A DNA stretch of 64,000 nucleotides, from positions 39,638,527 to 39,702,526 of the forward strand of contig OX485808.1 in the NCBI GenBank assembly GCA_950295325.1, in the 5' to 3' direction. The stretch is from Polytrichum commune (lineage: Eukaryota > Streptophyta > Polytrichopsida > Polytrichales > Polytrichaceae). The position numbers and the translations under genes are program-made. The notes under the pieces were generated by a model. That model worked only from the letters and a program-made list of their open reading frames with translations. It was not told the DNA's origin and searched no databases. The stretch's first letter is position 1. The number at the start of each line of letters is the position of its first letter. Positions 23,601 through 35,872 of the stretch are shown one piece after another.

Positions 23601-26600
23601 TGGTTTCCTCCAAGTAATCCTGTCAACATTATCAACTAAGGTAGGTGAGCCTAAAAACAGACGCTTTTAGCTCTGCACTCACTTCTCCTAGGGTATTAAA
23701 CAATCAATTAGTATGAGATGATTAGTGAATCCAAATCAAGGCCATCGCCATTTTCCTTGTAATGTTTGGAGCTCGTTTGAGTATCTTTATTATTATTATC
23801 CTTCTTAAATGATTCCCCCCCTTCCACCCAATTATGATTACTCTTAGACCTAGAATAATTTTAAAAATTTGAAAACATGGTCCAATCTCTTTAAACACAT
23901 GTATTTTGGTGACGCTGTCACGCTTTGGCCTTGAAGTTCTCTCCTTGTGCCACATATTAATTACAAACAAAATAGAACCCAAGGAAAGTAAACTCCAAGC
24001 AATGCAATCACTCCCAACTACAGCACCTTGTATTGTAGTTGAGCAAGTAAGAGTAGCTGTGGTTGGCGTTGTCATCAATGCACCTTATCCCTCCTTATCC
24101 CTCTTGAATAGAGCCACAGAAAGTACAGTACAAAACTCTCATTGAATGAAGTAATTTATCCAGTCACTTACCAGTTTTTGTTTGCAGGTGAGCATGGCCT
24201 CCGCTGCTTGCTCTTGAGAATCACGCACCTGATTTATAAGCATAATTAAACCATGTGAGTATCCTTCATGTAAAGGGTAAGGTTCTCCTCATACTATTAG
24301 CTTGCAAGGCACAATAATATATCGCAAGTTCCCCAGACGAGATTCTTTTGAAAAAGTTTTGGTGGGAAAAAATGTAGGTTTCATCTTCAACATATGTGAA
24401 TTTCACCAATGTTATGAGCTCCAAGGAATGTATGTAACCAAGTATCACAGGCACCAATTTACCTCTGCAAGTTGCATCTGAAGAGCCCTTGTAGAAACAT
24501 CAAAATCCTTGGTCACTATTGCCTGCAAGGTTAATAAGATGACTTGTTATACTCTTTTAATACATGCTAAAGCGAGCGAGCGAGCAATCACCCTCTCGGA
24601 GGAGCAGACTAGAAACCTAAACAGAGAAGGTTCATGTTGCAACCAAGAAGACCATAGATCATGCAGGTGCCTGCAATTGTGTTAACCCTTGACTCCAAGA
24701 GGCTCTATCAGGGCCTCAAGATGTCATACAAAGGGGTTTTAGATTCCTTAGTAATATTTTAAGCTAAATGTGTCAAACGTGACCCTATCTAGAATTAGCC
24801 CATTTATCACATGCATTATTCCAATTGGACGATACATATATGTAGAATGGATTATTAGGCGCATTTGAGCTACTGTAAATGACCTAGACTTAATACCTAC
24901 CACATATATTTAATCACCATTATCACATTTGACTCTATGTTGACTTCCTATTTTTATTGGGTGTGCTAAAAATGGAATCAATACCATAGATTACAGAAAA
25001 TATTTTCTCAATACTTCTTGGGGGTTCGTACAAATCATCATGTATCCAGTATAAACACACCCTTGGCCCTTTAATGGTCACTGAGCTTATTAAGTTTGCC
25101 GTTAAGTATTGATGTATGTTCACCTATTCCCAAATATGGTACTGGGAATTCAGACATATCCCATCAGGATTCATTAACCCTTGATGGCCAATGAGGGGAT
25201 TTTTGAATTTGGGGTGCCTTAAGATGAAAGACTTTCAATAGTCAAAAGATGTTTAAACTAAAACAAAGTTATTACAAATCACTTGAAGATTACTTCAATA
25301 CAATTGAACGCTAAATTTAACATCTTGACATGCCAAAAAGCCATACATAAGATTTTGACTTATTCAAGACAATTTATAGCCAGGCCTTATTTAGTGAAAC
25401 TGTGTCCCAAGGCTCAAAACTAATTTATGTACAACATACTTTGAAATCCAAAAAGTAACAATCATGTGTAGTGTTGATAGCTAAAAATACTAGATATTGC
25501 ATAAAATCACCATACGTGGGATTCCTTCATGTACTTGACTGTATATGCACCCTAATATCAACTACATACTTCCATCAGAGAACTTTGTTTAGAAGAATAG
25601 AGCTATTTCAATAAGGAGCTATTTTATCATTTTCTAAGAAATGATAAAATATGCAGTAACAACAAATTTTCATTTTCTCTTATCTCCAAAGCCCGACACT
25701 TTAAGGGTTTATAGGCATCATCAAGGTTTTAATTCACCCTCATTGGCCTTGATGCAAAAAATTATTAAAAAAAAATGTACCAGCTGAGTCTCCAACGCAT
25801 TGGCTCGTACTTGTTCCTTCACAACAGAGAGGCGATTCTCCTCAGCAAGTAATTGAGCATCTTTAGCTTCTTTTTGAAATGTTGCTGCAGCTTGCTCACT
25901 GGCTCCTCCATATTTCCATTGAGTATCCACCTCAATGAGAAGGGTACCTGCTTTGTCCAATTCCTTGTTGTCATCTGCTTCTGAGGTTCCAATTGCACTT
26001 TCTCGTATATCCCAGAATTTGTCTATGAGCTGTTCCACAACAGTTTAAAATTCCTCTCAATAACTGGACAGAAAGATTCCTCTGCAGAAATGTGGCCAAA
26101 ACAATCAGCTATAAAGACAATCCCTTCAAAGATTGAATATTTAAAACTTAACTGGTGTGAGGAGGACTCTTGACAATGTGGCACATTTCTAGTGGTTATG
26201 AAAAGGATGGTTAATATCCCATAACCATATCCCCTTACGGTTCGTGTACTAAAAACCAAAAAAATGATATAAAATCTTAATTTCTTGCTTTGCTCAATTC
26301 CTCCTCGCGCCGGTTATGTGTGATAACCAACACATGTCGCCCACCGAATATGGCGTCATTCACTCACTGCTCTTGTGGCTTGTGAAGGCAACTAGCTATA
26401 ACCCATAGTTCAGCTCCTCGTGTTAGTTATACTCATGCCAAACTTAAGCAAGGTGAGAGAATGAAAGAAAGAAAGAAAGAAAGAAAGATGACTCCGGTGT
26501 TGTCACCAGCGTGAATTAAGGTGTTGCTTCATCTTGGAGTTGGTCTACGTCTATATGTAATCCCCGAACGGGCTTCATGAGAATTAGAGGGCCCCTGAAG

Positions 26601-29600
26601 ACTACAGCCTCCTTTCAAAGGTGAAACACCTTGAACAGGCACAGACAAGTTGGCTTGGACCTATCTCCCCCAAGCGCAAGCCCCTAGGTTCCCCTAGACC
26701 ACCTATGTTTCCCATCATAGATGGTAGGGTGCACCAGAAATCAAGTGCTAGGTAGATCACTCATCCAAGTTCCATTCTGGCCATAAGGCAGCTTATCCTT
26801 GCAGTTCCCATGCAATCCAGGTTAAGGCCTTGAGTTTAAGCCACCCTAAGCTGAGAGTACACGATAGTAACCTTATTAAGAACATCAAGTTGTGTATTTG
26901 CAATATCCAAATTGCATTGCAACTCCATCTTTTGAGCCTCATGCTCCTTTGACTGCCCTTCTGCCACCTTCAACCTGCAATTCGGATATACCACTTTATT
27001 GAGTGCCATCACCATTCCAATGTTCCAAAATGCGACAAGCAAGAAGAGAGGATACACAACGCACAAATAGAATGAATAAATGCATATGGGTTATAAAAGA
27101 TCTTGATCTGTACAGCATCATATACAACCCTGTGGACACTAAGGTATGTGGGTGTTATTCAGATTGATTTTCTTGTTCTTCAACTTCTACCAATTAGACT
27201 TGCACAACGAAACTTGTGTTACATTAGCAAATCTATGATGAAGTTTCAGCAAATATTGGATTGAAAATCAGGAGTCCCCCGACGTAGTTATGGGTATTGA
27301 AAGTGCATGTTTGTTGATTACTTCACTAAATAAAATAGATCCTCCCAATTGTGTTCACTATTGAGTGTGGAGTAGTTGATAAAATCTGAAGATGTAGTCC
27401 AATCTCTTTAAACATGTATCTTTATGGCGTTTGCTCTTTGATCCTCACCAAACCACACACCAATCAGAGATAGGTGTCCGATTAAGAAAAGTAACTGAAT
27501 AATACCCACATACCTTGAAGACTTTTCTCCCCACCACTAAACTTGCACCAGGAAACCCAGAACCACAAAACAACTTGCAAGGATACTTGGCCATGGAGAC
27601 AACCCTCAACAGACGTGTCAAACACAAGTGATCTAAGGTGTAGCGGGCCTAAAACGGGCACTTTTAGCTCTGTGCCCACTTCTCCTAGGGTATGAAACAC
27701 ACGATTAGTGTGAAATGATTAGCCAGTCCAAATTGTCAAGGCTGTAACCAATTTCCTTGTGATTTTTGGAGCTTGTACAAATTTCTTATTCATTATCAAA
27801 TTGAAGATTCTCCTTCTTAATAGTGACGATTTATGTTGACTATTGGGGTTCAAATGGTCAACAAATTTTGAGCGCGTAGTCCAATCTTTTATGAACAAAT
27901 CATGCCTTTTTGGTGTTGGTTCTCAGATCCTCACCTACCCACACACCGCTCAAATGTAGGTGTCTGATTGAGATAAGTAACCAAATTAGGCCCGCAACTG
28001 TAATGTACACAAGTGAAACGAGCTTTCTTACCTGTTAAGAAGTTCTTTGTCTCGAGCAACCAAAACACATTCGCTCTCACGTGCCCTTTCAGCCTGTCCC
28101 AAGCCCCAATTTCTCAGTATATCCAAACTCCATCAGCCCAAACAGCCCTCACAAAATAGGGAGTCTCAAGGTCCAAGGATGAAATTAAGTGCAGAAGGAA
28201 TTTTTTACCTCAACAGCTGCTTTGTCCCTATCTGCAAAAGCAGCAGCCACCTTACTTTGATAAAATTTCACTTCTTTCTCTACTTGGTTGTTCTGCAATT
28301 GAAGCCATAATCACATGGACAATCAATACAATTGCAAAAAATCATGGTCAGATCCACTCTGATGACAACTCAGCAGAACTTTTGGTCGAGAGTTAGTTGA
28401 TTTGCATACAACACCTTCTATGTTTGGTAAGGCTTCGATGCATGCTCAGAGGTAGTGCAGAGGTTTGAAAGAAGAACATTCTAAATCGGTTCATTCATTG
28501 AGGGTCAAACTCATTTTGGCATGCCAAGAGGTGCTAAAATAAGTTTAATCCTCAAAGAAACGAAAATTGTTGCTCTTCAATCAAACTCAAACAACACCTT
28601 CAAGCATGCACCACAAGTGGAAAGATTCTTTTGATGTTGTATGCAAAAGAACCAATGAGAAATCATATGGGATTAATTCCCGACAAAAAGTCCCATTGAG
28701 TTGAAGGATAAGGATAAACCACAAGTACAGAAAAATAAGAACCTTTTCAACAGCTGCCTTGAATGCTTCCGTAAGCCGACCCTGCAAGAAACACAACATT
28801 TCCATGCTCAAATCCTAATCTCTCAAATAAAATAAAACAAGAACAAAATACTTTATTCACTTCAAAGTAAAATAAGTCAGAAAGCTTTTGATGCCCAAAA
28901 AAACATCGCATTCTTGTTCGAGAGATGATAATACCTTAAGACGGTATATCTCGGAAAGCTCTTCTTGCAAGTCACGATTTTCCCGTGTAAGAAGGGCTGC
29001 CTTATCTTTAGCTGATCCGAGCTCCTGCTCCAAAGTAGCCACCCTGCTACAAATCTTGAGTTGGTCTGCCTCACTAATGCTAACTAATCCTAATACAAAC
29101 ACTTATATCACTTAAGTTCTTCATTCAAATTCACACCCTACCTCCAAGCATGGCACACCACAAGTGGATAAGTTAAGATATCTCAAAGATATCACTGAAT
29201 AAATCATAAAATTATGATGTCATTCAATTTTGATCGTTTTAGCACAACGAATTTGTGTTTGGAAATTTGTGACAATGTGGTTGTGTATGTTAACCCACCT
29301 ACGAGCCTGCATGTAAGAGTTCACAGTGCCAGCAACTCCAGATTGCTGCAAACATATTGCTTCTATGTCTTTCTGCAATTCATCTCTTTCTGAAAATAAG
29401 GCATACCAGGTGAGGTGACTGTCAAAGGGTGGAAAACGAAACACCAAGAAAAACTAAGTAATTATTCCAACAGATATGCTTCTCTGTGTATGCTTCCAAG
29501 TAGAAATTTCAAAACACAAGATGGGCACAAAATACCAAGCTTACAAAACACAAGAAAGCTACAGAAGAATACTTCTTAAAAAAAGGTAAGGAGCGAATCT

Positions 29601-29709
29601 CATCCTTGCATAACATGTCAGGATGTATAAGTTTTCACCGAAAGCAAAAAGATTAGAGAATTAGACCTTTTTCTAGCTGCACAATACGCCGATTTAGTGC
29701 ACTCTCCAT
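20674..29709 (-). CDS. Coiled-coil protein, plant At1g24560-like, complete, 15 exons
   Basis: Exons 5' to 3' on the minus strand: 29667-29709, 29299-29389, 28935-29043, 28743-28781, 28209-28292, 28032-28093, 26872-26974, 25781-26029, 24463-24522, 24172-24228, 23206-23619, 22527-22619, 22024-22134, 21611-21690, 20674-20851. All junctions are GT-AG with matching phases, giving 1773 nt (590 aa plus stop). The protein starts MESALNRRIVQLEK and ends SGYLKSWLG. Nearly all of it is heptad-rich coiled coil, with a Ser/Glu-rich acidic insertion at about residues 360-435 (exon 11). Segments such as DELQKDIEAICLQQSG, TLEQELG, ENRDLQEELSEIYRLK and VEKEVKFYQSKVAAAFADRD resemble, from memory, an uncharacterised plant family including Arabidopsis At1g24560. 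There are no membrane segments or catalytic motifs. It is probably a cytoplasmic or cytoskeletal scaffold, but its function is unknown. The introns contain transposon relics. Confidence 0.88.
22747..23134. repeat. 388-bp near-complete inverted repeat inside an intron
   Basis: The two arms of about 194 bp (22747-22940 and 22941-23134) are reverse complements at roughly 75-80 % by eye, with almost no loop. Landmarks in both arms are AAAGTCTCTAAAAA, TAGGGAGTTTCGCCCC, TTGACTTTGGCCAG and CAAACTTTTGA. It fills most of the 586-bp intron between exons 11 and 12 of the coiled-coil gene. Such structure fits a foldback or MULE-type MITE, or a young hairpin small-RNA locus; no target duplication was found. 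Confidence 0.9.
23638..23960. mobile_element. M5 MITE in intron 10 of the coiled-coil gene
   Basis: The start AAGGTAGGTGAGCCTAAAA and the interior (CACTTCTCCTAGGGTATTAA, GTTTGGAGCTCG, a run of C, GGTCCAATCTCTTTAAACAC) align with the 27635-28000 copy. The far end is diverged near 23960. Confidence 0.65.
27141..27516. mobile_element. M5-variant MITE in intron 6, 376 bp
   Basis: Inverted termini AAGGTATGTGGGTGTTATTC and AAGGTATGTGGGTATTATTC, with homology running on into a TTACTTTTCTTAATC motif. A related longer copy is at 62754-63322. It lies in the 1057-bp intron between exons 6 and 7 of the coiled-coil gene. Confidence 0.8.
27635..28000. mobile_element. M5 MITE in intron 6, second element
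   Basis: Ends with GCGGGCCTAA on both strands (at about 27643 and, inverted, about 27994). It aligns over its length with 23638-23960, 32448-32740 and 63605-63850. It sits 118 bp from the 27141-27516 element and only about 30 bp from exon 6. Confidence 0.75.
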
Positions 29710-32447
29710 TTTTTCCACAATCACTAAAGGTTAAATACGCCCCCGCAGATGCCAGGTTTATAGACCTGCTCCAAATTGAAAAGGGATCAGATTCAAACTT
29801 TGAGTCACAAAGAGGAAGGTTTCGATTTCATTACTTCAGAGACGAACAATTCCCACTTCAGTTAATGACCGTGATTCCTTCATCCAGGTTACAAACATAG
29901 ACCTTTTGCAACAGTTGCCAATCTTGAGGGTCACCAAGTCATGGTTTCTATATAATCAAAGACGAGTAAACTTCCATAGCTCTTGAGCTCAAAAAATTAC
30001 CTCCAAGGTGAAATATCCTTGCAGAAAATGGAATTATTAGGTTTAAGTATTTTTGGGTTGTGGATCCATGCCTTGGTGGACCCAATTCAGTAGTTCTAAA
30101 GTTTGATGATCTGTGATAACTGAATTCCGAAGTATGAAACAGGGATTTGGAGCAACTCATCATTTTATTTTTTTGTCCATTAAATTACAATTCTTTCCAC
30201 ACAATGGATCAATGAAGCAATTGGAAGAAAGGGTGTTCTTCTTAAAACCACAAGAAGTGTTCAAGAACTTTACCTAATCCTTCACCGGAATCCCACAACC
30301 CTAAATGGTTGATGATTCACTGTAACTCAGATCCGAAAATTTGATTTCACATCTTAACCTAGAGATACAACATCCTGGTTACCAAATTCAGTGCAAGAAT
30401 TCGGATTGAAGGAATCTGAGAATCGCTTGCTTGCTGAGATCTGATTGCACTGATTGCTCTGTGATCATTGCAGCGACAAAAAAACCAATTTTAATTCTGC
30501 ATCGACTTTCACTCAACAGGAGTTTCTTGAATGTCTTTCTAGATTTGAAGATAGAGGACATGAAATGATCGTGACTGCATGATTTTGAGCGCTCTCAGTG
30601 TGCGAACTTGAATAAGAAATCTCAACGACTGAGCTTAAACCCTAGAGTCTTCTCATTCATATCTGAGCGCTATAGATGGATGAATTTAAGTATAGATGAA
30701 TATGTTTTAAGAGCTTGTGGATAGATGAAAACTTCTTTCATAAGCTTTGTGGTGGTGTCCAAGTAAGCTCATTCAATGAGAAGGTAAAATGTAGTAGGTA
30801 AACTTCCCTTCGCTTTGTTGGCTTTGTCCTATATCATGGCATAGAGACATTGTGGAGACTGTCTTTGGGTGGTTATATGACCCAGACAATGCATGTTAGA
30901 ACTTTATCAATAAGGTCAGTGGAAGCTCAGTGAAATTTTCAGTTTAATGTATAAAGGGTTAGTAATTCAAAATAATCACTTTTAAAATGTCATTTTAAGA
31001 CATAGCCTCTCGTGACAAAGCCACATTCCCTTATTTTTGTTTTTGTTTTTATGAGTTCATTTGACTCCATAAATGGCATCATAGACCCATGATTACTACA
31101 CCGAGTGGTGTCCAAGTTAGAATGAACCGGCCCTAACTTATAGGGGATTTCAATTTATTATATATTTTTAAAACAATTGGAGTTAAAGCTAAAACCTAAT
31201 TTCTTTGTGGTTTTTGCTACAATAACCAAATATTTAAAACATGAATCAAACCAAAATAATAGGTCTATTTGACATATATGAGATTCCCAATCACCTACAT
31301 GAAATCTCACGTAAAGGCTTACATACAATGTAAGTATAGCACGAATGCAATTTGGATGGAGGAAATGTGTACATTTCTACCATTTAAAGGATTTTAAGCA
31401 CTTATCTAATCAAATTTTCCATTGATGGCATTCCTACAAATGTGTACCTTATCCTTAGCATACCCATTTTCCACGTCATGCAGACCATGATTTATAAAAT
31501 CGGGTGTCGGATAGATATCCATGCTTTTCTTGTTAGGTGGGCAAAGCAACACACTGGATTTGTACTTCTTATGAGGTACAGAGGCTTTAGAACGTCACCT
31601 TCCTTTTGGTGACACATGTTTTTAATCATCAAGTTGTCAACAAGTGAGTGCAGCGGTACCATCGACGACACTAATAGAAAACTATGCGGAAAAAAAAAAA
31701 AAAAAAAAAAAAAAAACCACAATCGTTCACCCATCGTGGTTCTTTTGACCACCCTGAACTACACTCATTAAACAACTACAGATTTTTCATTTTTCATTTT
31801 GCGACCGCAAGGTTCTGAAGCAAAATAAAGAAACCCTTAGACGATTTTCTTACACGTATCATATGTATCTTCCATACGATAATTAATAATAACATGCCGA
31901 CTTGGCGGAGTTCTCAATGCTCATTACCACATGACCCGATGCTTCTTATGCACTCAAATTTCAATTGGAAGAAATAGGCCTCCAGCATGGATCTCAAACC
32001 ATGTCAAGTACTTTGAATTTTTTGTCAACTTCAATGGATACGGGACTCACAGTCCGCTTTGCTCAATCAAGCTTGAAAAAGTAAGTTGAAATCATCTCCG
32101 TCAAATTGTTGTTTTCCAAGTGCCTGTCATAGTTACAAGAAAATTATTTGCAAGCAAGTGAACTTCACGAGTATCAAAAAATGTGTGCATTTGCACAGGT
32201 GGAGACACTCTGAAATATTTTCATAAGCGATATGTAAGTGAGAGTTGAGAAGCATTTGAGATTGTTGAGATTATATGATATTAAGTATTTTGATTACATG
32301 CAAGGTTCTTCTTTTTTTTGCAAAAATTGCTTGGAAAACTATGTACTTACGGAGGCTTGTTATGCATGGTTGGGGCGTCTTCCATAATCAATGGAACTAG
32401 TATATAAGAGCAACTAGTTGTGTAGACAAACTTGCGTAAGGGAGACG
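29710..32447. other. 5' flank of the coiled-coil gene, no further gene seen
   Basis: The promoter and 5' UTR of the minus-strand gene must lie here, but I see no confident TATA box or upstream exon. A 28-base A run is at 31690-31717. No other recognisable element was found. Confidence 0.4.
31690..31717. repeat. A28 homopolymer
   Basis: Twenty-eight uninterrupted A residues. It could be the tail of a retroposed sequence on the plus strand, but no recognisable upstream source or target duplication was found. Confidence 0.85.
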
Positions 32448-32740
32448 TGCCTAGTAATTGGGTTAGTGGTTGCAATTGGATACTTATTTTTGAGTGGTAT
32501 GCATTTAGGTGTGACTCCAGGAATGATACCAAAAAAACATGTGTTTGAAAGAGATTGGCCTAGACTACGTGTTCAAAATATGGTATCCATTCGAGGTTCA
32601 ATAGTCAACATAATTGGGGGATGTATATGACCACTTAATGAACATGAGAACCTTCACTTTGGCAATGAATGAGATATTCGTATGAGCTCCAAAAATAATG
32701 AAGAGAGGGCTACGATCTCGATTAGGATTTCCTAATGATC
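32448..32740. mobile_element. M5 MITE relic
   Basis: It aligns with 18317-18552 and 27635-28000 through TTTTTGAGTGGTATGCAT, GTTCAATAGTCAACATAAT, GACCACTTAATGAACATGAG and GAGCTCCAAAAATAATG. The terminal repeats are weak. Confidence 0.6.
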
Positions 32741-32753
32741 TTGTACTAAAAAC

Positions 32754-33174
32754 CATGGGGAGTTCAATTCATTGTAAAGTTGAACAACCACGTGCGAACA
32801 CTTTACATGTAAAAAATCCTACTTTTTACATAAAGCAACACCAAAATGGGTCAACCTTTTATCAAAAAAATTCAATGAGTAGGTATACACGGTACCTATT
32901 ACATAGTAAAAAATGATAACTAAATTTGATGATTTGTTTTTCTTATAAAACATACCACTTCTAACTAGAATGACTCATAATTGAACTAAAAAAATTACTA
33001 CAAAAATGAAGATGACAAAATATTTCAAAAGAATATACAAAAGATACTATCAATGGTTATGTATATGTAGGAAAAATATCATACATTTTTAAATTATCTA
33101 TGGCATGTAATATAGGGATAGCAAACTTTGTTCTCACGTGGTGTTCAACTTCACAATGGAGTGACCTCCCCGTG
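32754..33174. mobile_element. M1 transposon copy 2, 421 bp
   Basis: Imperfect inverted ends of about 50 bp (CATGGGGAGTTCA and CACGGGGAGGTCACT, then GTTGAAC and CACGTG in both) match the M1 element at 6368-7231. A perfect 8-bp target duplication CTAAAAAC is at 32746-32753 and 33175-33182. No coding capacity. Confidence 0.85.
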
Positions 33175-33180
33175 CTAAAA

Positions 33181-33300
33181 ACATGGTGTTCGTGAAAACG
33201 TTTGCAAAACTGTCACAAATGTCATTTCCTCAAATGCAAGGAAGGTTGGCTTCAATTCGTCTTTGAAGGCGGCTTTTGCCCAACTACATCCAGATATATT
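33181..33300. repeat. Dispersed repeat shared with 14755-14915
   Basis: It shares ACATGGT.TTCGTGAAAACG and GCAA.GAAGGTTGGCTT with the earlier position, in the same orientation. Its nature is unknown. Confidence 0.55.
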
Positions 33301-33548
33301 TACAAAATGCTAGTAGCATGTGCAAGTGATAACAAGGGATGAAGTCTTTTTATTTCATGAATGTCATATTCTTCATTACTACTTCAAACACTCTTGATAG
33401 TAATCATAACATAAAAATCATGATATAAAAGGACTTCTTGTTACTCTATGAACATGTACCATAGGTGCCCATACAAAATTCGTTTCAAAATACAAACTCT
33501 CTTGATATGCACTTAGGAATGAATAATGAGATACAAGTGTATACCTAA

Positions 33549-33799
33549 CCAAGGAAGTTCCACCCAAGTTTGCTTTGTATCTAGTATGGGAGAAGGCATT
33601 GCCTTGTGGCCATATACGTTGGTAATAAGCAATCCCTACATGCTGCAAGGCCATTGCAGAAATGAACGGGCCATAGTAGGTGGCATGTGTCAATAGGCAG
33701 AGGAAGGTCAAGTTGTGGCTATTAGCAATAGTGTAATAGTACTGGAAATCATAGCTAGTAGATGCATTGGTGATGTTCATAGTGACAACCATTGCTCCA
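33549..33799 (-). pseudogene. Isolated malectin-like domain exon
   Basis: A single open exon-like block on the minus strand is bounded by an acceptor (TTATTCCAG at its 5' side) and a donor (GTTAG/GTATAC). It reads MNITNASTSYDFQYYYT, then NLTFLCLL, GPFISAMALQ, WPQGNAFSHTRYKANLGG and SLVR. The order fits the C-terminal half of the plant malectin-like ectodomain of receptor kinases, where GPFISALEL and NLGG.xxxRYPDD are typical. No flanking exons (start, RYPDD..DR.W, kinase) were found within several kb, so it is best called a gene fragment. A live gene with very long introns is not excluded. Confidence 0.5.
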
Positions 33800-34053
33800 G
33801 CTGGAATAAAAGTTACAAATTGAGTGACAAACTGAAACGGATATCACAAGGAGCAGAAGTGAAAGACTATGATTCTGTGAACCAGGAGGGCTCGGGCAGA
33901 ACCGGCGGTTAGTTACAGATGAACCAGTTGAGTTTGAGAAATAATCGGTTGAAGTTGGAGACTTCATGAGAATTACCGTTCATTTTAGAGGAATCTATAG
34001 AAGAGCATACCTCAAATGAAAGAAAGCAAAAACTGGAAGATGTCACCATGTAA

Positions 34054-35056
34054 GAGCATCCGCAATGCACCTGTTAGCGGCTCCTGTCAACGGCGTTGGG
34101 CGGGCGTGGCAATTTTGGCACGCCTCAACGGGTTTGGGAAGACTCCCATTAGTCTTTCACGTCTCGCCAAATACCTGTCAGTCTGGACAAGTTTTGTCCC
34201 TTTGTTGTGAGCTTTGTTCCTCCCGCTAGATGAAGTCAACGCCATGTGGCAGTCTTAGCCACGCTTTTGCTGAATTCGCAGCTCCAACTGCAATATATGT
34301 TCATTTTTATTTTATTTTTTATTTTTTATTTTTTTTGGGGGGGGGGTTCTTTCTCGATTTCACACCTATAGGTGCAGTCAAAAATTGTATTGCAACTTCA
34401 TGTTGGTTTTGCAACTACAACAATATTTTCATTTTTTTGAACCTTGTTCGGTTGATGTCACAACTACAACCGTGGTTTTTAATAACTTTCCATGTTCTGA
34501 TTTTTTTTTTGGGTGTTTGTTTCATGCCTTGATGTTGGTCTTGTTTTTTGCCCTTCATTTTGCGTCTTCATGGTGGCCTATTTTTTTTTGCTTTTCATTT
34601 CATGTCTTTATGCTAGCTTTTTTTTCTATCTTCGTTTCTTGTTGTGATGTTGGGTTTTTTTCCATCTTCATTATAATCACAGTCACATTAGTGTGATGTG
34701 ATTAATGTGACTAATGCCCTAGCTCTCCATAAAATCATCCATAAAATCATCCATAACTCTCACATATCCATTCTAAAATTCATGGCATTTAAAAAAAATT
34801 ACTTTGATTTAGGTATGACTTTTCCTTTCATATGCTTCACTTTTTCTAATCCTCTTCATGGTTCTACAAGCCCAGGCCACCGTCATCGTCCTGCGGTGCC
34901 ACCGTGGAATTGGGAATGGGTACCAAGACTCCATGACAGATGTTGCGTTGAGACACATGTCCGGCACCTCCCCACGCCACTGGCCCACACTACGCCGGGG
35001 CGCCCGTCAAATGACCTTTGGCAAGCACATCTAACAGGCGCCCATTGGCGATACTC
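34054..35056. mobile_element. M8 transposon, PIF/Harbinger-type, 1003 bp
   Basis: The left end GAGCATCCGCAATGCACCTG matches the inverted right end (GAGTATCGCCAATGGGCGCC, then TGTTAG). TAA is duplicated at 34051-34053 and 35057-35059. GAGCATC termini with a 3-bp TAA/TTA duplication are known for Harbinger-related plant MITEs. The interior is T-rich (34300-34680) with a run of G at about 34338; no transposase frame. Confidence 0.75.
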
Positions 35057-35318
35057 TAACCAGCTGGATTTAGAATCACTAGGATCTTGACAAACTATGC
35101 CCAAAAACTTCCCAAGCACGGCTGTGAACTCCATCACAAAGGCTTTCAGTTTCCGATGTGAAATCTTAACCAGATCATTTCGACCTGCATCGTCAGCTTA
35201 GCACTGCCCCCCTCTTCCTGACATTCACAACTTCCTAGATCACGCTCTCCAAGAACCGTAAGTACCAGGAGGCGCTTCCTGGTTCATCCCTTTTTTTCGA
35301 TATCGAGGCTTTAACTTA

Positions 35319-35812
35319 GGGTCACGTCACACACGAGACTGAGAGCCCGTGACCAGTACACTTTAAGCACTCTCATTGGTGGAAAAGGCGGAGCCGGTCC
35401 AAGTTCGCTGCTTCACACTACGCTCGAGGGACCAATGGAGGAATTGAATGCAAGATGGATGTGAAAGTCTACATGGCATGGATTCCATCTTACGTGGCAT
35501 TGAATGGGATCATGTTTCATGATCGCTTGGACTATTTTCAAAACCCATTTCGTGGAGGTAAGCCTAACACAAAACCATTGGGAGACCATGGCACTATGAA
35601 CGCTTACAATCGTTGATTTATTCTCTAATTCATCATGCGTGCGGACTTGTGTGAATAGAAATCCATTGAAATAGCATTTGGTTGAGGGCCCAGTCACACA
35701 TGACTTCACACTACACTTGAGGGTCGGTGACCACACTACATGATGTTGGGGGTGTGTTGGGACGGTCTTTGGACTCTTTCCTTTTGGGCTCTCACAGTTT
35801 TATGGTCACAGC
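35319..35812. mobile_element. M6 transposon, right terminus lost
   Basis: It begins after TTA (35316-35318) with GGGTCACGTCACACACGAG and aligns in inverse orientation along its length with 45773-46249. The homology stops near 35812, before the terminal repeat. Confidence 0.8.
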
Positions 35813-35872
35813 TTACATTCCACGTGAGACGTTTCGTGGGTTTCCACTTTCAAGAAAAGTAAGATTGTCGCA

